This document shows positions 1 to 7,181 of a stretch of 37,788 nt of DNA, piece by piece. The position numbers and the translations under genes were made by a program. Under the pieces are notes generated by a model, which was given only the letters and a program-made list of their open reading frames with translations, was not told the DNA's origin and searched no databases. The DNA lies in contig JALVXB010000026.1 in assembly GCA_027023025.1 (NCBI GenBank), forward strand, positions 1 through 37,788, read 5' to 3'. The stretch comes from Caldisericaceae bacterium (lineage in GTDB: Bacteria; Caldisericota; Caldisericia; Caldisericales; Caldisericaceae). Numbering within the stretch: the first letter of the stretch is position 1; every line of letters starts with the position of its first letter.

Positions 1-362
1 CAGGAGTTGGAGAAATGTCGCCCATTATGAGAAGAGAAATGACGAAGAATCTCGAATACTTCGGCGTAAAGATCGACCCAGCAAAGAACGAACTTGCCCA
101 CACGAGAAATGCAGAAATGGACATCAGCGCACCGGACTCGAAAGTAAAAGTTTTCGTAATTCCAACTGACGAAGAGCTCGTAATGACTGAGGACACAGTT
201 GCACTGCTCGAAGGAAGGTACGACATCCACACTAAGTTTACCTACTCCTTTCAGGACCCCCATTATGTAAATAAACTAAGGGAAGCAAACTTCCAGAAAG
301 AAGTAGAAGAAGTACCAGAACTTTTAGAAGTCCGCGCAAAAATCCCCGGATTAGAAAAATAA
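1..362 (+). CDS. ackA: Acetate kinase, C-terminal part (5' end outside window)
   Basis: The reading frame is open from the left edge (first full codon at base 3) and reads GVGEMSPIMRREM, then a VKVFVIPTDEELV stretch. Both are typical of the C-terminal half of acetate kinases, which interconvert acetyl phosphate plus ADP with acetate plus ATP in the cytoplasm. The conserved IPTDEEL segment normally lies close to the end of the enzyme. Here about 60 more residues follow, including a TYSFQDPHYVNKLRE stretch, so this is a tailed form. From memory such tails occur in some anaerobes, but I could not check. The catalytic N-terminal residues are outside the window. A strong terminator follows 23 nt after the stop, so this is the last gene of its transcript. 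Butyrate kinase belongs to the same superfamily and is a weaker alternative. Confidence 0.9.
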   Translation, partial: GVGEMSPIMRREMTKNLEYFGVKIDPAKNELAHTRNAEMDISAPDSKVKVFVIPTDEELVMTEDTVALLEGRYDIHTKFTYSFQDPHYVNKLREANFQKEVEEVPELLEVRAKIPGLEK

Positions 363-384
363 GAAACTTGCTATTACAGCATTT

Positions 385-411
385 ATGCCCTTCTTTAAGA
401 AGGGCATTTTT
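385..411 (+). terminator. Rho-independent terminator of ackA
   Basis: A near-perfect 11-bp inverted repeat (atgcccttctt, one base, aagaagggcat) is followed at once by TTTTTAG. In practice a few central A/U pairs would open to form the loop. Its position directly after ackA on the plus strand fits intrinsic termination. Confidence 0.88.
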
Positions 412-857
412 AGTTTTGGATTTACACTTTCTCGATTTTAACCTGAAATTTGCATCTTAATAGCGAAAAAGTAGAGTATACGCATTTTTCTATAATGCGA
501 GGCAAATTCCTGTACAGTAACATTACTGAAAAATCCCGGGTTTATGACTATTTTGATAAACATTTTTCATCCCATAGCATAGTGCCTGAATTTATTACCT
601 CCCAAGTATGTAGAGCAAAGTCAAAATTATAACGACATGCACAGGATAACCCATTTTCTGTCGTCCTCGAATGAGCGTTAGCGAGCGGAGGATTTTATCC
701 TTTTGAAAAATGCGCAGAATATCCTTTCTAATTCTTAATTACAAAAGTGTGGAATTCTGGGATATTCATATCCTATCCTAATAACAACAGTTGCAACTAC
801 TGCGTTACAAAAGAAAAATTTCTACTAAATACTTATAAACCTTCGTGATTCAGGTTT
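412..857. other. Gene-free stretch with a dispersed repeat
   Basis: No convincing gene lies between the ackA terminator and the end of the minus-strand SDR gene. A 60-codon frame at 450-632 has no ribosome site and no recognisable sequence. The only structured element is the repeat at 660-698. Confidence 0.6.
660..698. repeat. Dispersed palindromic repeat, copy 1
   Basis: The GTCGTCCTCGA...GAGCGTTAGCGAGCGGAGGA sequence matches, in inverse orientation, the copy at 6035-6072. The family consists of short, GC-rich, partly palindromic intergenic elements with alternating GCGAGCG and AGCGAAG motifs. Confidence 0.6.
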
Positions 858-1868
858 TTAACCACTCTTTAAGTATTTATTTTGGATAAATCCAGTATGG
901 ACGAACCAGTTATATGCATCGATTAAACTTTCTTCTATTGGGCGCACCGTATATCCCAATTCTCTGCTTGCCTTCCTATGGCTGATGTAGGAATTTGAAG
1001 CAAGCACCCGTACGGAATAAGTGGTAAACAGAGGTTTTGTTTTCGTAAAGTAATAGTAAATCGGGGTAAGCGGCGCAGTAAACAAAGCAAGCGCGTACGG
1101 CATTTTGTGAACTGGCTTTTTAATACCTGTAATTCTCTCAAGCAAATTTAACAGCTTTTCTATCGTAATTCTGTGCCCTGATAAAATGTAGTATTCTCCA
1201 CTTTTGCCTTTCTCTGCTGCAAGAATGTGACCATTTGCTACATCGCGTACATCCGCAAAGTCGTACGCACCGTCCACATACGCCTTTAACCTTCCTTCTA
1301 TAAAGTCAAGCATCAACTGCCCCATTTCAGAGATGCGGAAGTCGTAAGGCCCAATTATACCGCTAGGACAGAGAATTACGGCATCCAGCCCGTACTCTTT
1401 AACGGCATTCAGTACCTCAATAGATGCTTTTGCCTTCGTTTTTGCGTAATCTCCTAAAACTTTTTCTGGCGCAAAAGGCTGCGTTTCGTCCATCACCGTT
1501 CCGTGCGGAGGTTCTAAAACTGCGTGCACAGAGCTCGTATAAATAAGCCTGTCAATACGGTTTTTTAGAGCAGCTGATATTACATTTTTCGTTCCTTCCA
1601 CATTCACTTTCTCAAGCAGCACTCTATTCCCGCTCGATATGTTCACGGCACTTGCAAGGTGATACACCACACTTGCACCGCTTAGCGCTTCGTTCAAAGA
1701 CGGTAAGTCCGTTATGTCGCCGCGCACTACTTCGACATCCAGCCCTTTTATCGGTGTTAAGTCGTCGTTTGGCAATACGACTGCACGCACTTTTTCACCT
1801 TTCTCAACGAGGTTTCGGACGAGCACATTCCCCAGATGCCCCGTTGCCCCAATTACGACATTAAGCAT
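858..1868 (-). CDS. NAD(P)-dependent epimerase/dehydratase, extended SDR family
   Basis: This 336-aa protein has the extended short-chain dehydrogenase fold. An N-terminal Rossmann motif GATGHLG lies at residues 7-13, an acidic turn (RGDITD) near 49, the catalytic Ser region YTSSVHA near 110-116, and the YxxxK pair at Tyr141/Lys145. The nearest family by overall look is the dihydroflavonol 4-reductase/NAD-dependent epimerase group, so it probably reduces or isomerises a small carbonyl or sugar-nucleotide substrate in the cytoplasm. The substrate cannot be told from sequence. Its ATG lies 8 nt inside the end of the tetR gene, and the GGAGG that serves it is within the last tetR codons, so the two genes are translationally coupled. 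The TetR regulator probably controls this enzyme. Confidence 0.88.
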   Translation of the reverse strand: MLNVVIGATGHLGNVLVRNLVEKGEKVRAVVLPNDDLTPIKGLDVEVVRGDITDLPSLNEALSGASVVYHLASAVNISSGNRVLLEKVNVEGTKNVISAALKNRIDRLIYTSSVHAVLEPPHGTVMDETQPFAPEKVLGDYAKTKAKASIEVLNAVKEYGLDAVILCPSGIIGPYDFRISEMGQLMLDFIEGRLKAYVDGAYDFADVRDVANGHILAAEKGKSGEYYILSGHRITIEKLLNLLERITGIKKPVHKMPYALALFTAPLTPIYYYFTKTKPLFTTYSVRVLASNSYISHRKASRELGYTVRPIEESLIDAYNWFVHTGFIQNKYLKSG

Positions 1869-2409
1869 TAAAATCGCCTCCTAACCCTTTCCAGACTTTT
1901 TCTGCAAGTTTCTTTGCATTCGGCTTTCCGTTCTTAAAGCCCACTTCTACCCAGAGGGAAAGCGTAACACCCCAGAGGAGCATTAAGTCTTCTTCTGCAC
2001 ACTTACCATTTTTAATTAGTTTAACAAACTCGCAGATTGCACTTCGCACGGCATTTTCAATAAAGTTACTCAGCGAATCGTCTTTCAGTTCAAGGAAGTT
2101 TACATCCCTTAACCCGATCAAAATACCTGAGATGTACATTTTTGAGAGTTCGATGTTTTTCTTAAAAAACACTTCCAGCGTACTGATTGGATCTTTTTTC
2201 GTCATAACTATCTGTTTTATTTCCTCTATCAAAGCAGAAACGGACGAGCGAACGATTTCTTCAAGCAGTTCGTTTTTAGACTTAAAGTATACATAGAAGC
2301 CACCCTTTGAAATGCCCACAGTTTTTGTAATTTCGTCTACGGACACATTACTGAACCCTTCTTTAAGAAAAAGTTCTTTTGCTTGTTCCATAATCACTTC
2401 TTTTTTCAT
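1861..2409 (-). CDS. TetR/AcrR-family transcriptional regulator
   Basis: The first 50 residues form the family's helix-turn-helix. AKELFLKEGFSNVSVDEI is followed by VGISKGGFYVYFKSKNEL, a very typical recognition-helix region. The rest is a helical ligand domain without a recognisable signature. The protein is 182 aa, usual for the family. I chose the ATG at 2409 because GGAGG sits five bases before it. An in-frame GTG 12 nt upstream (2421) would place the ribosome site inside the gene. The gene precedes and overlaps the SDR enzyme. A TetR-style operator lies just downstream of its own -10 box, which suggests autorepression relieved by a ligand related to the SDR's substrate (inference). Confidence 0.93.
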   Translation of the reverse strand: MKKEVIMEQAKELFLKEGFSNVSVDEITKTVGISKGGFYVYFKSKNELLEEIVRSSVSALIEEIKQIVMTKKDPISTLEVFFKKNIELSKMYISGILIGLRDVNFLELKDDSLSNFIENAVRSAICEFVKLIKNGKCAEEDLMLLWGVTLSLWVEVGFKNGKPNAKKLAEKVWKGLGGDFNA

Positions 2410-2482
2410 ATGTTCCTCCACAGTGCATTATTTATTCTTGCGCTTTTTACAGTACTTAAATTTATCTTTTGCAAATTTCCAC

Positions 2483-2500
2483 TGACCGACCGTTTAGTCA
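2483..2500. promoter_or_regulatory. Probable TetR-family operator
   Basis: The 18-bp sequence TGACCGACCGTTTAGTCA has TGAC/GTCA ends and a GACCGACCG-type core, as in many TetR-family operators. It lies about 74 nt before the tetR ATG, at the expected transcription start of the minus-strand promoter 2506-2533, where a bound repressor would block initiation. Confidence 0.65.
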
Positions 2501-2505
2501 TTTTT

Positions 2506-2533
2506 ATTATAGCACGCTGTTTTGAGAAAGCAA
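2506..2533 (-). promoter_or_regulatory. Promoter of the tetR-SDR operon
   Basis: On the minus strand TTGCTT (2528-2533) is separated by 16 bp from a perfect TATAAT (2506-2511). The operator at 2483-2500 follows directly. Confidence 0.65.
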
Positions 2534-2815
2534 AACCGATTTGACAGGTAAAACTGCCGGCAAGATTTTAAAGTATGATTTTGTAAATTACGATTTTGCA
2601 CTTAGGCTTGTTACTTACGCTGTTTTTTAGAAAGAGTACTACAACAATTGAAAAAATTTTTATAATCTAATTGTAGAAAAGATGCTCTAAATGAAATAGA
2701 GCACCTGTACCCTAATGATTTTATCTACCCGTTAAAGAATCAACCATAAAATAGAAGGTAAGAAGTTTTTTACAAAACGGGCCAATCGTAATGGACGAGA
2801 TGAAAAACTATTGCC

Positions 2816-2850
2816 TTCTGTCCCCTAAGCAAAGCGAAGAGTTTCTGTCA
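2816..2850. repeat. Dispersed repeat, copy 2
   Basis: TTCTGTCCCC...AGCAAAGCGAAGAGTTTCTGTCA is a diverged copy of the element best seen at 6076-6110 (CACTCTGAGCGAAGCGAAGA). Such AGCGAAGCGAAG elements are intergenic in many bacterial genomes. Confidence 0.6.
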
Positions 2851-2882
2851 TAATAATTTCACATTCTATACCCTTGCATTTT

Positions 2883-2920
2883 TTCTGTCTTGCTGACGAA
2901 GCGAAGCATCTCTGCCTTAA
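2883..2920. repeat. Dispersed repeat, copy 3
   Basis: TTCTGTCTTGCTGACGAAGC followed by GAAGCATCTCTGCC is another copy in the same orientation as copies 2 and 5, only 33 nt from copy 2. Confidence 0.6.
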
Positions 2921-3231
2921 CGGCAATGCAACAAAAAATACCTCATTTATACTATGGTTTTTACTATACTGGAAACTTTTTTCAAAACTTTTTTAAAAAT
3001 TCTTCGAAAATCGCGGAACTTTTTGTTGAGTTTTCCGTCTATTGTATAGAGGTACAAAATTTAATGGAAAAATCGGGTGAAAAAGTGAAAAATTGTGAAA
3101 CATTTTTGGAGAAATTTCATCTATATAAGTGAGATGAAAATTATGGGAAAGCAAATGACGGAAAACAAAAAAGAAAAATGGAAGCAGGTTTTGCAATTAA
3201 TGAGAATGCTTTTTACAGGAGGCGGTGTAAT

Positions 3232-3264
3232 ATGAATGTAAGTGGCGTAAAAACAAAATGCTGA
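3232..3264 (+). CDS. Possible 10-residue peptide or gene remnant
   Basis: ATG at 3232 is preceded by ACAGGAGGCGGTGTAAT, a strong ribosome site at workable spacing. The frame encodes MNVSGVKTKC and then stops. It may be a leader peptide, a remnant of a lost gene, or chance. Nothing downstream shows attenuator structure. Confidence 0.2.
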   Translation: MNVSGVKTKC

Positions 3265-3516
3265 GCAAAGGTAAATAGGCAGAGAGGTTGTATGTGAGGA
3301 AGTATCGTTTCATTATTGCAAAAAGTGTTAATGAACTACATTTAAAAGCCTCAGCACAAAATGCCTTTGCAAATTCTTCGGAATTGCTTTTTGAAATTCA
3401 CCAGAACATCGGAACCTCAATAAGTGCTTTGCAAATGAAGCGAAAAATTATATCGAAACATAAATTTGTTTGCAAAGTTTTTAAAAGAAAGTAGAATTTA
3501 AAAGAGGAAAAAACTT

Positions 3517-4146
3517 ATGAAAAAAATTTACAAAGTTTTATTAATTGTAATTGTTATTGCAGCAGTGATAACCGGTTTTTATGTTAGGAGCCTTGCCAAT
3601 GTAAAAACATACGATACAAAAACAATTTCTCAAGAATTATCAGATGCTTTGCAAAACTGGATTGTCACAAACTACTCGCGGTACTACAAAAATATTGGCG
3701 TATCTATGACACCAGAAGGCAAGGTTGCGATCAAAAACGGGGTTGCAAGTGAAGTATTTAATACGAAAATCAACTTAACACTAAAAGCTGAAAGCGTGGA
3801 AGACCTTCCGTTTATAAAAGGGATGCTAAATTACTTTAACTCCAAAAAGGCAACTGCTACAAAAGCACAGATCAAAGCAGCAGAAAAGTTAATAAAGGAT
3901 TGGGAGTCAGAGCAAAAGGGCTACATCGGCAAACCGGAACCTCCTGCCAATACAACATTTAAAATCACCGCAGTAGTTGGGAAAGACGGAAGTATTAAAA
4001 AGGACAGCGTAAAGCTATACATTGAAGAGCCGTCCAAAAGTGGCCCCGGCGATGCCTTCTATCCTGTTCCTCCGTCCATATTTGGATCGCCTGAGAAAGA
4101 AGAAAAACTTGGCGAAGAAGCTATAAAAGAGGTGATGAATCCGTAA
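3517..4146 (+). CDS. Membrane-anchored protein of unknown function
   Basis: I do not recognise this 209-aa protein. Residues 1-25 form a basic start (MKKIYK) and one hydrophobic segment without a clear cleavage site, so it is probably anchored with its body outside the membrane. The body is hydrophilic and lysine-rich, with a long helical stretch near residues 105-140 and a proline-rich part near 143-148. The C-terminus has a PVPPSIFGSPE segment and then a charged tail. There are no cysteines. GAGG lies nine bases before the ATG. The next two genes on the same strand are also membrane-anchored and closely spaced, so all three probably form one envelope operon. Confidence 0.75.
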   Translation: MKKIYKVLLIVIVIAAVITGFYVRSLANVKTYDTKTISQELSDALQNWIVTNYSRYYKNIGVSMTPEGKVAIKNGVASEVFNTKINLTLKAESVEDLPFIKGMLNYFNSKKATATKAQIKAAEKLIKDWESEQKGYIGKPEPPANTTFKITAVVGKDGSIKKDSVKLYIEEPSKSGPGDAFYPVPPSIFGSPEKEEKLGEEAIKEVMNP

Positions 4147-4222
4147 ACTTTTATCGGCACTGGGAAAGTTATTTTGGGGTGAGAAGTTCCCCTGAAGAAT
4201 ACTTTACGAAAGGAGATAAACG

Positions 4223-4864
4223 ATGAAAAAGACGAATCTTTCAAACACCGTCGTAATCGCCCTGCTTGCAATCGGCCTATTCGTTGCAATCTGGTACGGT
4301 GCCTATGTGCATAGCTCATGCTCAGTAAGGGCAGATTCTAACTACAGGTACGCCCTGCTTGAAACTGCAAACGAAAGCATTGCCGCTGTAGACCAGAACA
4401 TAAAAGAGGCAAAGTCAAACCTTGATGAACTGCTTTCGATGCAGAACTTTCAGGAACCTGTAAAGAGCCTTCTCGAAGTAAAATATCTCGTATCTGCGGA
4501 GATGCTGTTCGTAAGCGCGGAAAGAATTACGACTTCCGGAATGTTAACTCCACTGTCGCAGATTCCGCTAAAAGACAGATACCCGCTCGATTTGTCAAAA
4601 GAGATTTTCTCTGTGTGTAACACGCTTTCTGGAGAACAGGGAAGTGCAATAGAGGCCATAACAAACGACACATACTCGGGAAAGTTCAGCCACTCTGACC
4701 TCGAGTACCTTAAAAAACTCGACACACTTTTAGAGAAACTGTCCTATACTTTGGAAAGCTCAACTATTTACAGGAACACGAATGGAACACTCTACGAGCT
4801 GAAAACGATAAACAGTGCTCTCATTGAACTTTCAAAAGAAAAACCACAGGAGAAGAACAAGTGA
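4223..4864 (+). CDS. Membrane-anchored helical protein of unknown function
   Basis: This 213-aa protein has one hydrophobic segment at about residues 10-28. A long, mostly helical extracytoplasmic domain with coiled-coil-like stretches (residues 45-75 and 165-205) follows. I recognise no family. An AAAGGAG ribosome site lies seven bases before the ATG. Its TGA overlaps the GTG start of the next gene as GTGA, so the two are translationally coupled. The gap of 76 nt after the preceding gene has no terminator. A structural or sensory envelope role together with the Asp-box propeller is inference only. Confidence 0.8.
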   Translation: MKKTNLSNTVVIALLAIGLFVAIWYGAYVHSSCSVRADSNYRYALLETANESIAAVDQNIKEAKSNLDELLSMQNFQEPVKSLLEVKYLVSAEMLFVSAERITTSGMLTPLSQIPLKDRYPLDLSKEIFSVCNTLSGEQGSAIEAITNDTYSGKFSHSDLEYLKKLDTLLEKLSYTLESSTIYRNTNGTLYELKTINSALIELSKEKPQEKNK

Positions 4865-5970
4865 AGAAAAAGTATACTTTTATTATCGTAGTTTCAGTCG
4901 TCGTACTTTTTGGAGCGCTTGCTTTACGAAGCGTTTTTAAGCACACAGAGAAAAACCCGAAAGAGAGCAGCACAAAGGAAGCTCGCCCAGTTTTGCTTTA
5001 CGAAGATTCTGCGCGTAATTTTGAGTATATTTACCTGAATCCGATCAATTCTGAGCATGTTTACCTGGATCCAAACAATGCTAATGTATTATACCTTTTT
5101 CGTCCCAGTGGAAGTGGTAAATTTTACAAGGGAGAAATATACAAATCAACTGACGGTGGGAAAAATTTTAAGAAGTTAAGTGTAAATGGTTCAGCTGTTG
5201 CCGTGAGCCCGAAACACCCTGAGGTCGTTTTTGTTGGTGGAAACTCTGGTTTGTTTAAGTCCAACGATTACGGAAAAAGCTGGATAAAAACTGCACTTAA
5301 CGATGTTAGAGATGTGAAGTTTTCAACAGGTGGCATTCTGTATGTGATTGCGGATAAAGGCTTATTCGTATCGTACGACGAAGGAGAGCACTTCAATAAT
5401 GTCGGTTCGAACAAGGATGTACATCAATGGAATATATTTCCAGAAAGTAGTAAAGGCAATGTCGTCTATGAAAGTGCGCAACTAATGCATCCAAAACCTG
5501 AAATGAAAATGGGTAATATATTCCTCAAGTCTATGGATTATGGAAAAACATGGAAAGAAATTGACAGAGGTTTGAACTATCATCTCGTTACGGCTTTTGC
5601 AGATAATCCAGACGATGAAAGTATGCTATTTGCAGGAGCATCCATTGTTACAGGAGGGCCAGGAGCGCCAATAACCTCAAAAACAGAAACGGGCATCTTC
5701 AAGTCAACTGACGGCGGTTCTTCCTGGAAAAAAGTCCTTCCACTTGAATTAGTAAATGCAATTATAGTGAATCTGGATAACACAAATACGATATATGTGG
5801 GAGCGTTCAGAGGGCTGTTTAGATCTACCGATTGTGGCAACACCTGGAGCAAAGTAGAGTTAGGCGGTAGCTCAAAAACGGTGGTTGACGATGTAAAGCA
5901 AAGTCCTATCTCACACGACATTTACATCTTACAGAACGGGAAGCTCTATGTAATTCGCAAAGAGAGGTAA
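4861..5970 (+). CDS. Membrane-anchored Asp-box (BNR/sortilin-like) beta-propeller protein
   Basis: The 369-aa protein has an N-terminal membrane segment (about residues 5-22). Six Asp-box motifs of the S-x-D-x-G-x-x-W/F type follow, near residues 96, 134, 171, 224, 282 and 322 (for example KSTDGGKNF and RSTDCGNTW). Asp boxes mark BNR-type beta-propellers, found in sialidases, sortilin-like and photosystem-assembly-like proteins. No sialidase catalytic residues are visible, so a binding or scaffold role is more likely than catalysis. The GTG start is coupled to the upstream gene. A second Asp-box protein lies at 14678-16129, but that one is secreted and carries a different C-terminal domain. 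Confidence 0.85.
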   Translation: MKKKYTFIIVVSVVVLFGALALRSVFKHTEKNPKESSTKEARPVLLYEDSARNFEYIYLNPINSEHVYLDPNNANVLYLFRPSGSGKFYKGEIYKSTDGGKNFKKLSVNGSAVAVSPKHPEVVFVGGNSGLFKSNDYGKSWIKTALNDVRDVKFSTGGILYVIADKGLFVSYDEGEHFNNVGSNKDVHQWNIFPESSKGNVVYESAQLMHPKPEMKMGNIFLKSMDYGKTWKEIDRGLNYHLVTAFADNPDDESMLFAGASIVTGGPGAPITSKTETGIFKSTDGGSSWKKVLPLELVNAIIVNLDNTNTIYVGAFRGLFRSTDCGNTWSKVELGGSSKTVVDDVKQSPISHDIYILQNGKLYVIRKER

Positions 5971-5989
5971 ACTTCGTGCACTTTCTGAA

Positions 5990-6110
5990 GGAGCGCAGCG
6001 AGTAAAGCATTGAACTATACGCCAATTTCTTATGAGGTCCTTCGCTCGCTGGCGCTCGCTCGAGGACGACTCCATTCTTGTCACTCTGAGCGAAGCGAAG
6101 AGTCTCTGCC
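5990..6110. repeat. Cluster of dispersed repeats, copies 4-5
   Basis: Within 120 nt there is a GGAGCGCAGCGAG fragment (about 5990-6005), a palindromic TTCGCTCGCTGGCGCTCGCT element (6035-6072, inverse of copy 1), and a clear CACTCTGAGCGAAGCGAAGA element (6076-6110). The tandem arrangement of opposite orientations could fold into a long RNA hairpin. Confidence 0.65.
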
Positions 6111-6169
6111 CTAACAACTTCGCTTTTTGTTAATCTTACAAACATCAAACTACACATCCTAAACTTATA

Positions 6170-6203
6170 AGATCCTTTGCAAAAACAGCTCAGGATGACA
6201 GAT
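6170..6203. repeat. Dispersed repeat, copy 6
   Basis: AGATCCTTTGC...AGCTCAGGATGACA has the two arms of the common AGATCCTTCGC/GCTCAGGATGACA element, with an altered centre. Confidence 0.5.
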
Positions 6204-6779
6204 CACCTTTAACAAACCTTGTATTTATCAGTGCTCGTTTCAAAATCGCTAATTTAAGGCCCATAGACGCAAATCTTGAGAAAAATCGGGTAATTATACC
6301 TGCAAAATGCGTTAAACGGCCTTATTTTAGGGCAAACGAAAATTGCAATAAAGCCTGTGTTTATCAGCGTTTCCCAAAAATTGCCCTGAAATTATCAATT
6401 TGAATAAAATTAGCGAAAATAGAAACCCGCATAAATAAAGGCTTTCTTAATGGTCAAAAATAGGCAAAATCCAGCCGAAAAGTGAAAAATTGTTCGTATA
6501 AAGTAAAAATAGCAAAAAAGCAATTATTTATAAGGATTCCTGATATTTTACGCGCACCATTTGCCTTTAAAGGACAAACTATAATTTTACATTAAAGAGC
6601 AAAATAGACAACTTGCAAAGTAAAAATTGGTAATGTTAACCCGCTGAGTAGTTTTAGTACGCTTTGATATTTTTATATTTTGTGAATATATACTTTTTTA
6701 CCACATCGTGAATCTTCACTTTCACAAAAATATTGATCTAAACTTGAACAGAATTTTTCTAGTAAAAAAGAATCAATTG

Positions 6780-6808
6780 TTGACAAAAAAGCAAAAATCC
6801 ATTAAACT
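6780..6808 (+). promoter_or_regulatory. Promoter of the small membrane protein gene
   Basis: A perfect TTGACA (6780-6785) is 17 bp from TAAACT (6803-6808). Transcription would start about 15 nt before the ATG at 6831, leaving just room for the AAAGGAGGTG ribosome site. Confidence 0.65.
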
Positions 6809-6830
6809 TCTGGTGAAAGGAGGTGTGATT

Positions 6831-7133
6831 ATGAATAAAACAGTATTAGTTGCAGCAGGTATTCTTGCACTGATTGACGCATTCTTGAAAAGCACCACTT
6901 TGAATGTAATTATATTCATCGTGGTAGGTATTGCTGCTCTCTACTTCGGGTTTAAGTTATTCGGGAAAACGAAGATTGGCGGGACAATTGCAATGCTTAT
7001 GGGTATCCTATTTATTTTATTTGCATTCATAAAAGACATCGTAAGATACAATCCCGCACACATTGCAGTAAGTATCATTCTCGGACTTATTCTGATTGCA
7101 GCTCCATTTATCGGGAAACTCGTCCAGGAATAA
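6831..7133 (+). CDS. Small four-helix membrane protein of unknown function
   Basis: The 100-aa protein consists almost entirely of four hydrophobic segments (about residues 3-19, 23-43, 49-68 and 76-95) with short basic loops (KLFGKTK, KDIVRYN). I do not recognise a family. The start is the ATG at 6831 because AAAGGAGGTG lies eight bases before it. The frame stays open upstream to 6708, but that part has no ribosome site and would precede the promoter. It is a single-gene unit ending against the terminator shared with the converging ribonucleotide operon. Confidence 0.85.
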   Translation: MNKTVLVAAGILALIDAFLKSTTLNVIIFIVVGIAALYFGFKLFGKTKIGGTIAMLMGILFILFAFIKDIVRYNPAHIAVSIILGLILIAAPFIGKLVQE

Positions 7134-7135
7134 AA

Positions 7136-7160
7136 AAGTGGGGGCATCACGCCCCCACTT
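7136..7160 (-). terminator. Terminator of the nrdD-thyX-nrdD' operon
   Basis: A perfect 10-bp stem (AAGTGGGGGC / GCCCCCACTT, loop ATCAC) is followed on the minus strand by a run of T (TTTTTTA). There is no T run on the plus side, so it is oriented for the ribonucleotide operon. It starts two bases after the stop of the plus-strand membrane protein gene and may also protect that transcript's 3' end. Confidence 0.85.
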
Positions 7161-7181
7161 ACGGCAACAAATCAGGAGTTA

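Larger units (their letters stand above)
2534..3516. other. Long gene-poor, repeat-bearing stretch
   Basis: About 1 kb contains no recognisable gene. It holds two copies of the dispersed repeat (2816-2850, 2883-2920), a small hairpin around 2684-2702, and a 10-codon frame with a good ribosome site (3232-3264). Frames at 2890-3132 and 3288-3494 have AT-driven composition, no ribosome site and no family resemblance, so I do not call them genes. Confidence 0.5.
5971..6779. other. Gene-free stretch with a cluster of dispersed repeats
   Basis: No gene is supported between the propeller gene and the small membrane protein gene. The first 230 nt hold four repeat-family segments. From about 6210 to 6770 the sequence is AT-rich, with stops in all frames and no hairpin or conserved RNA I can recognise. 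Confidence 0.55.

Noticed and set aside
450-632. 60-codon plus-strand frame
   Set aside because: No ribosome site, no family resemblance, ordinary AT-rich composition.
2640-2860. Short frames such as KDALNEIEHLYPNDF that look like protein scraps
   Set aside because: Each is under 30 codons, in different frames, without start or ribosome site; part overlaps the dispersed repeat. A gene remnant is possible but not supported.
2890-3132. 80-codon frame
   Set aside because: Its front is the dispersed repeat, the rest is F/K/N-rich from AT-rich DNA, and it lacks a ribosome site.
3288-3494. 68-codon frame before the envelope cluster
   Set aside because: TTG start without ribosome site and no recognisable sequence.
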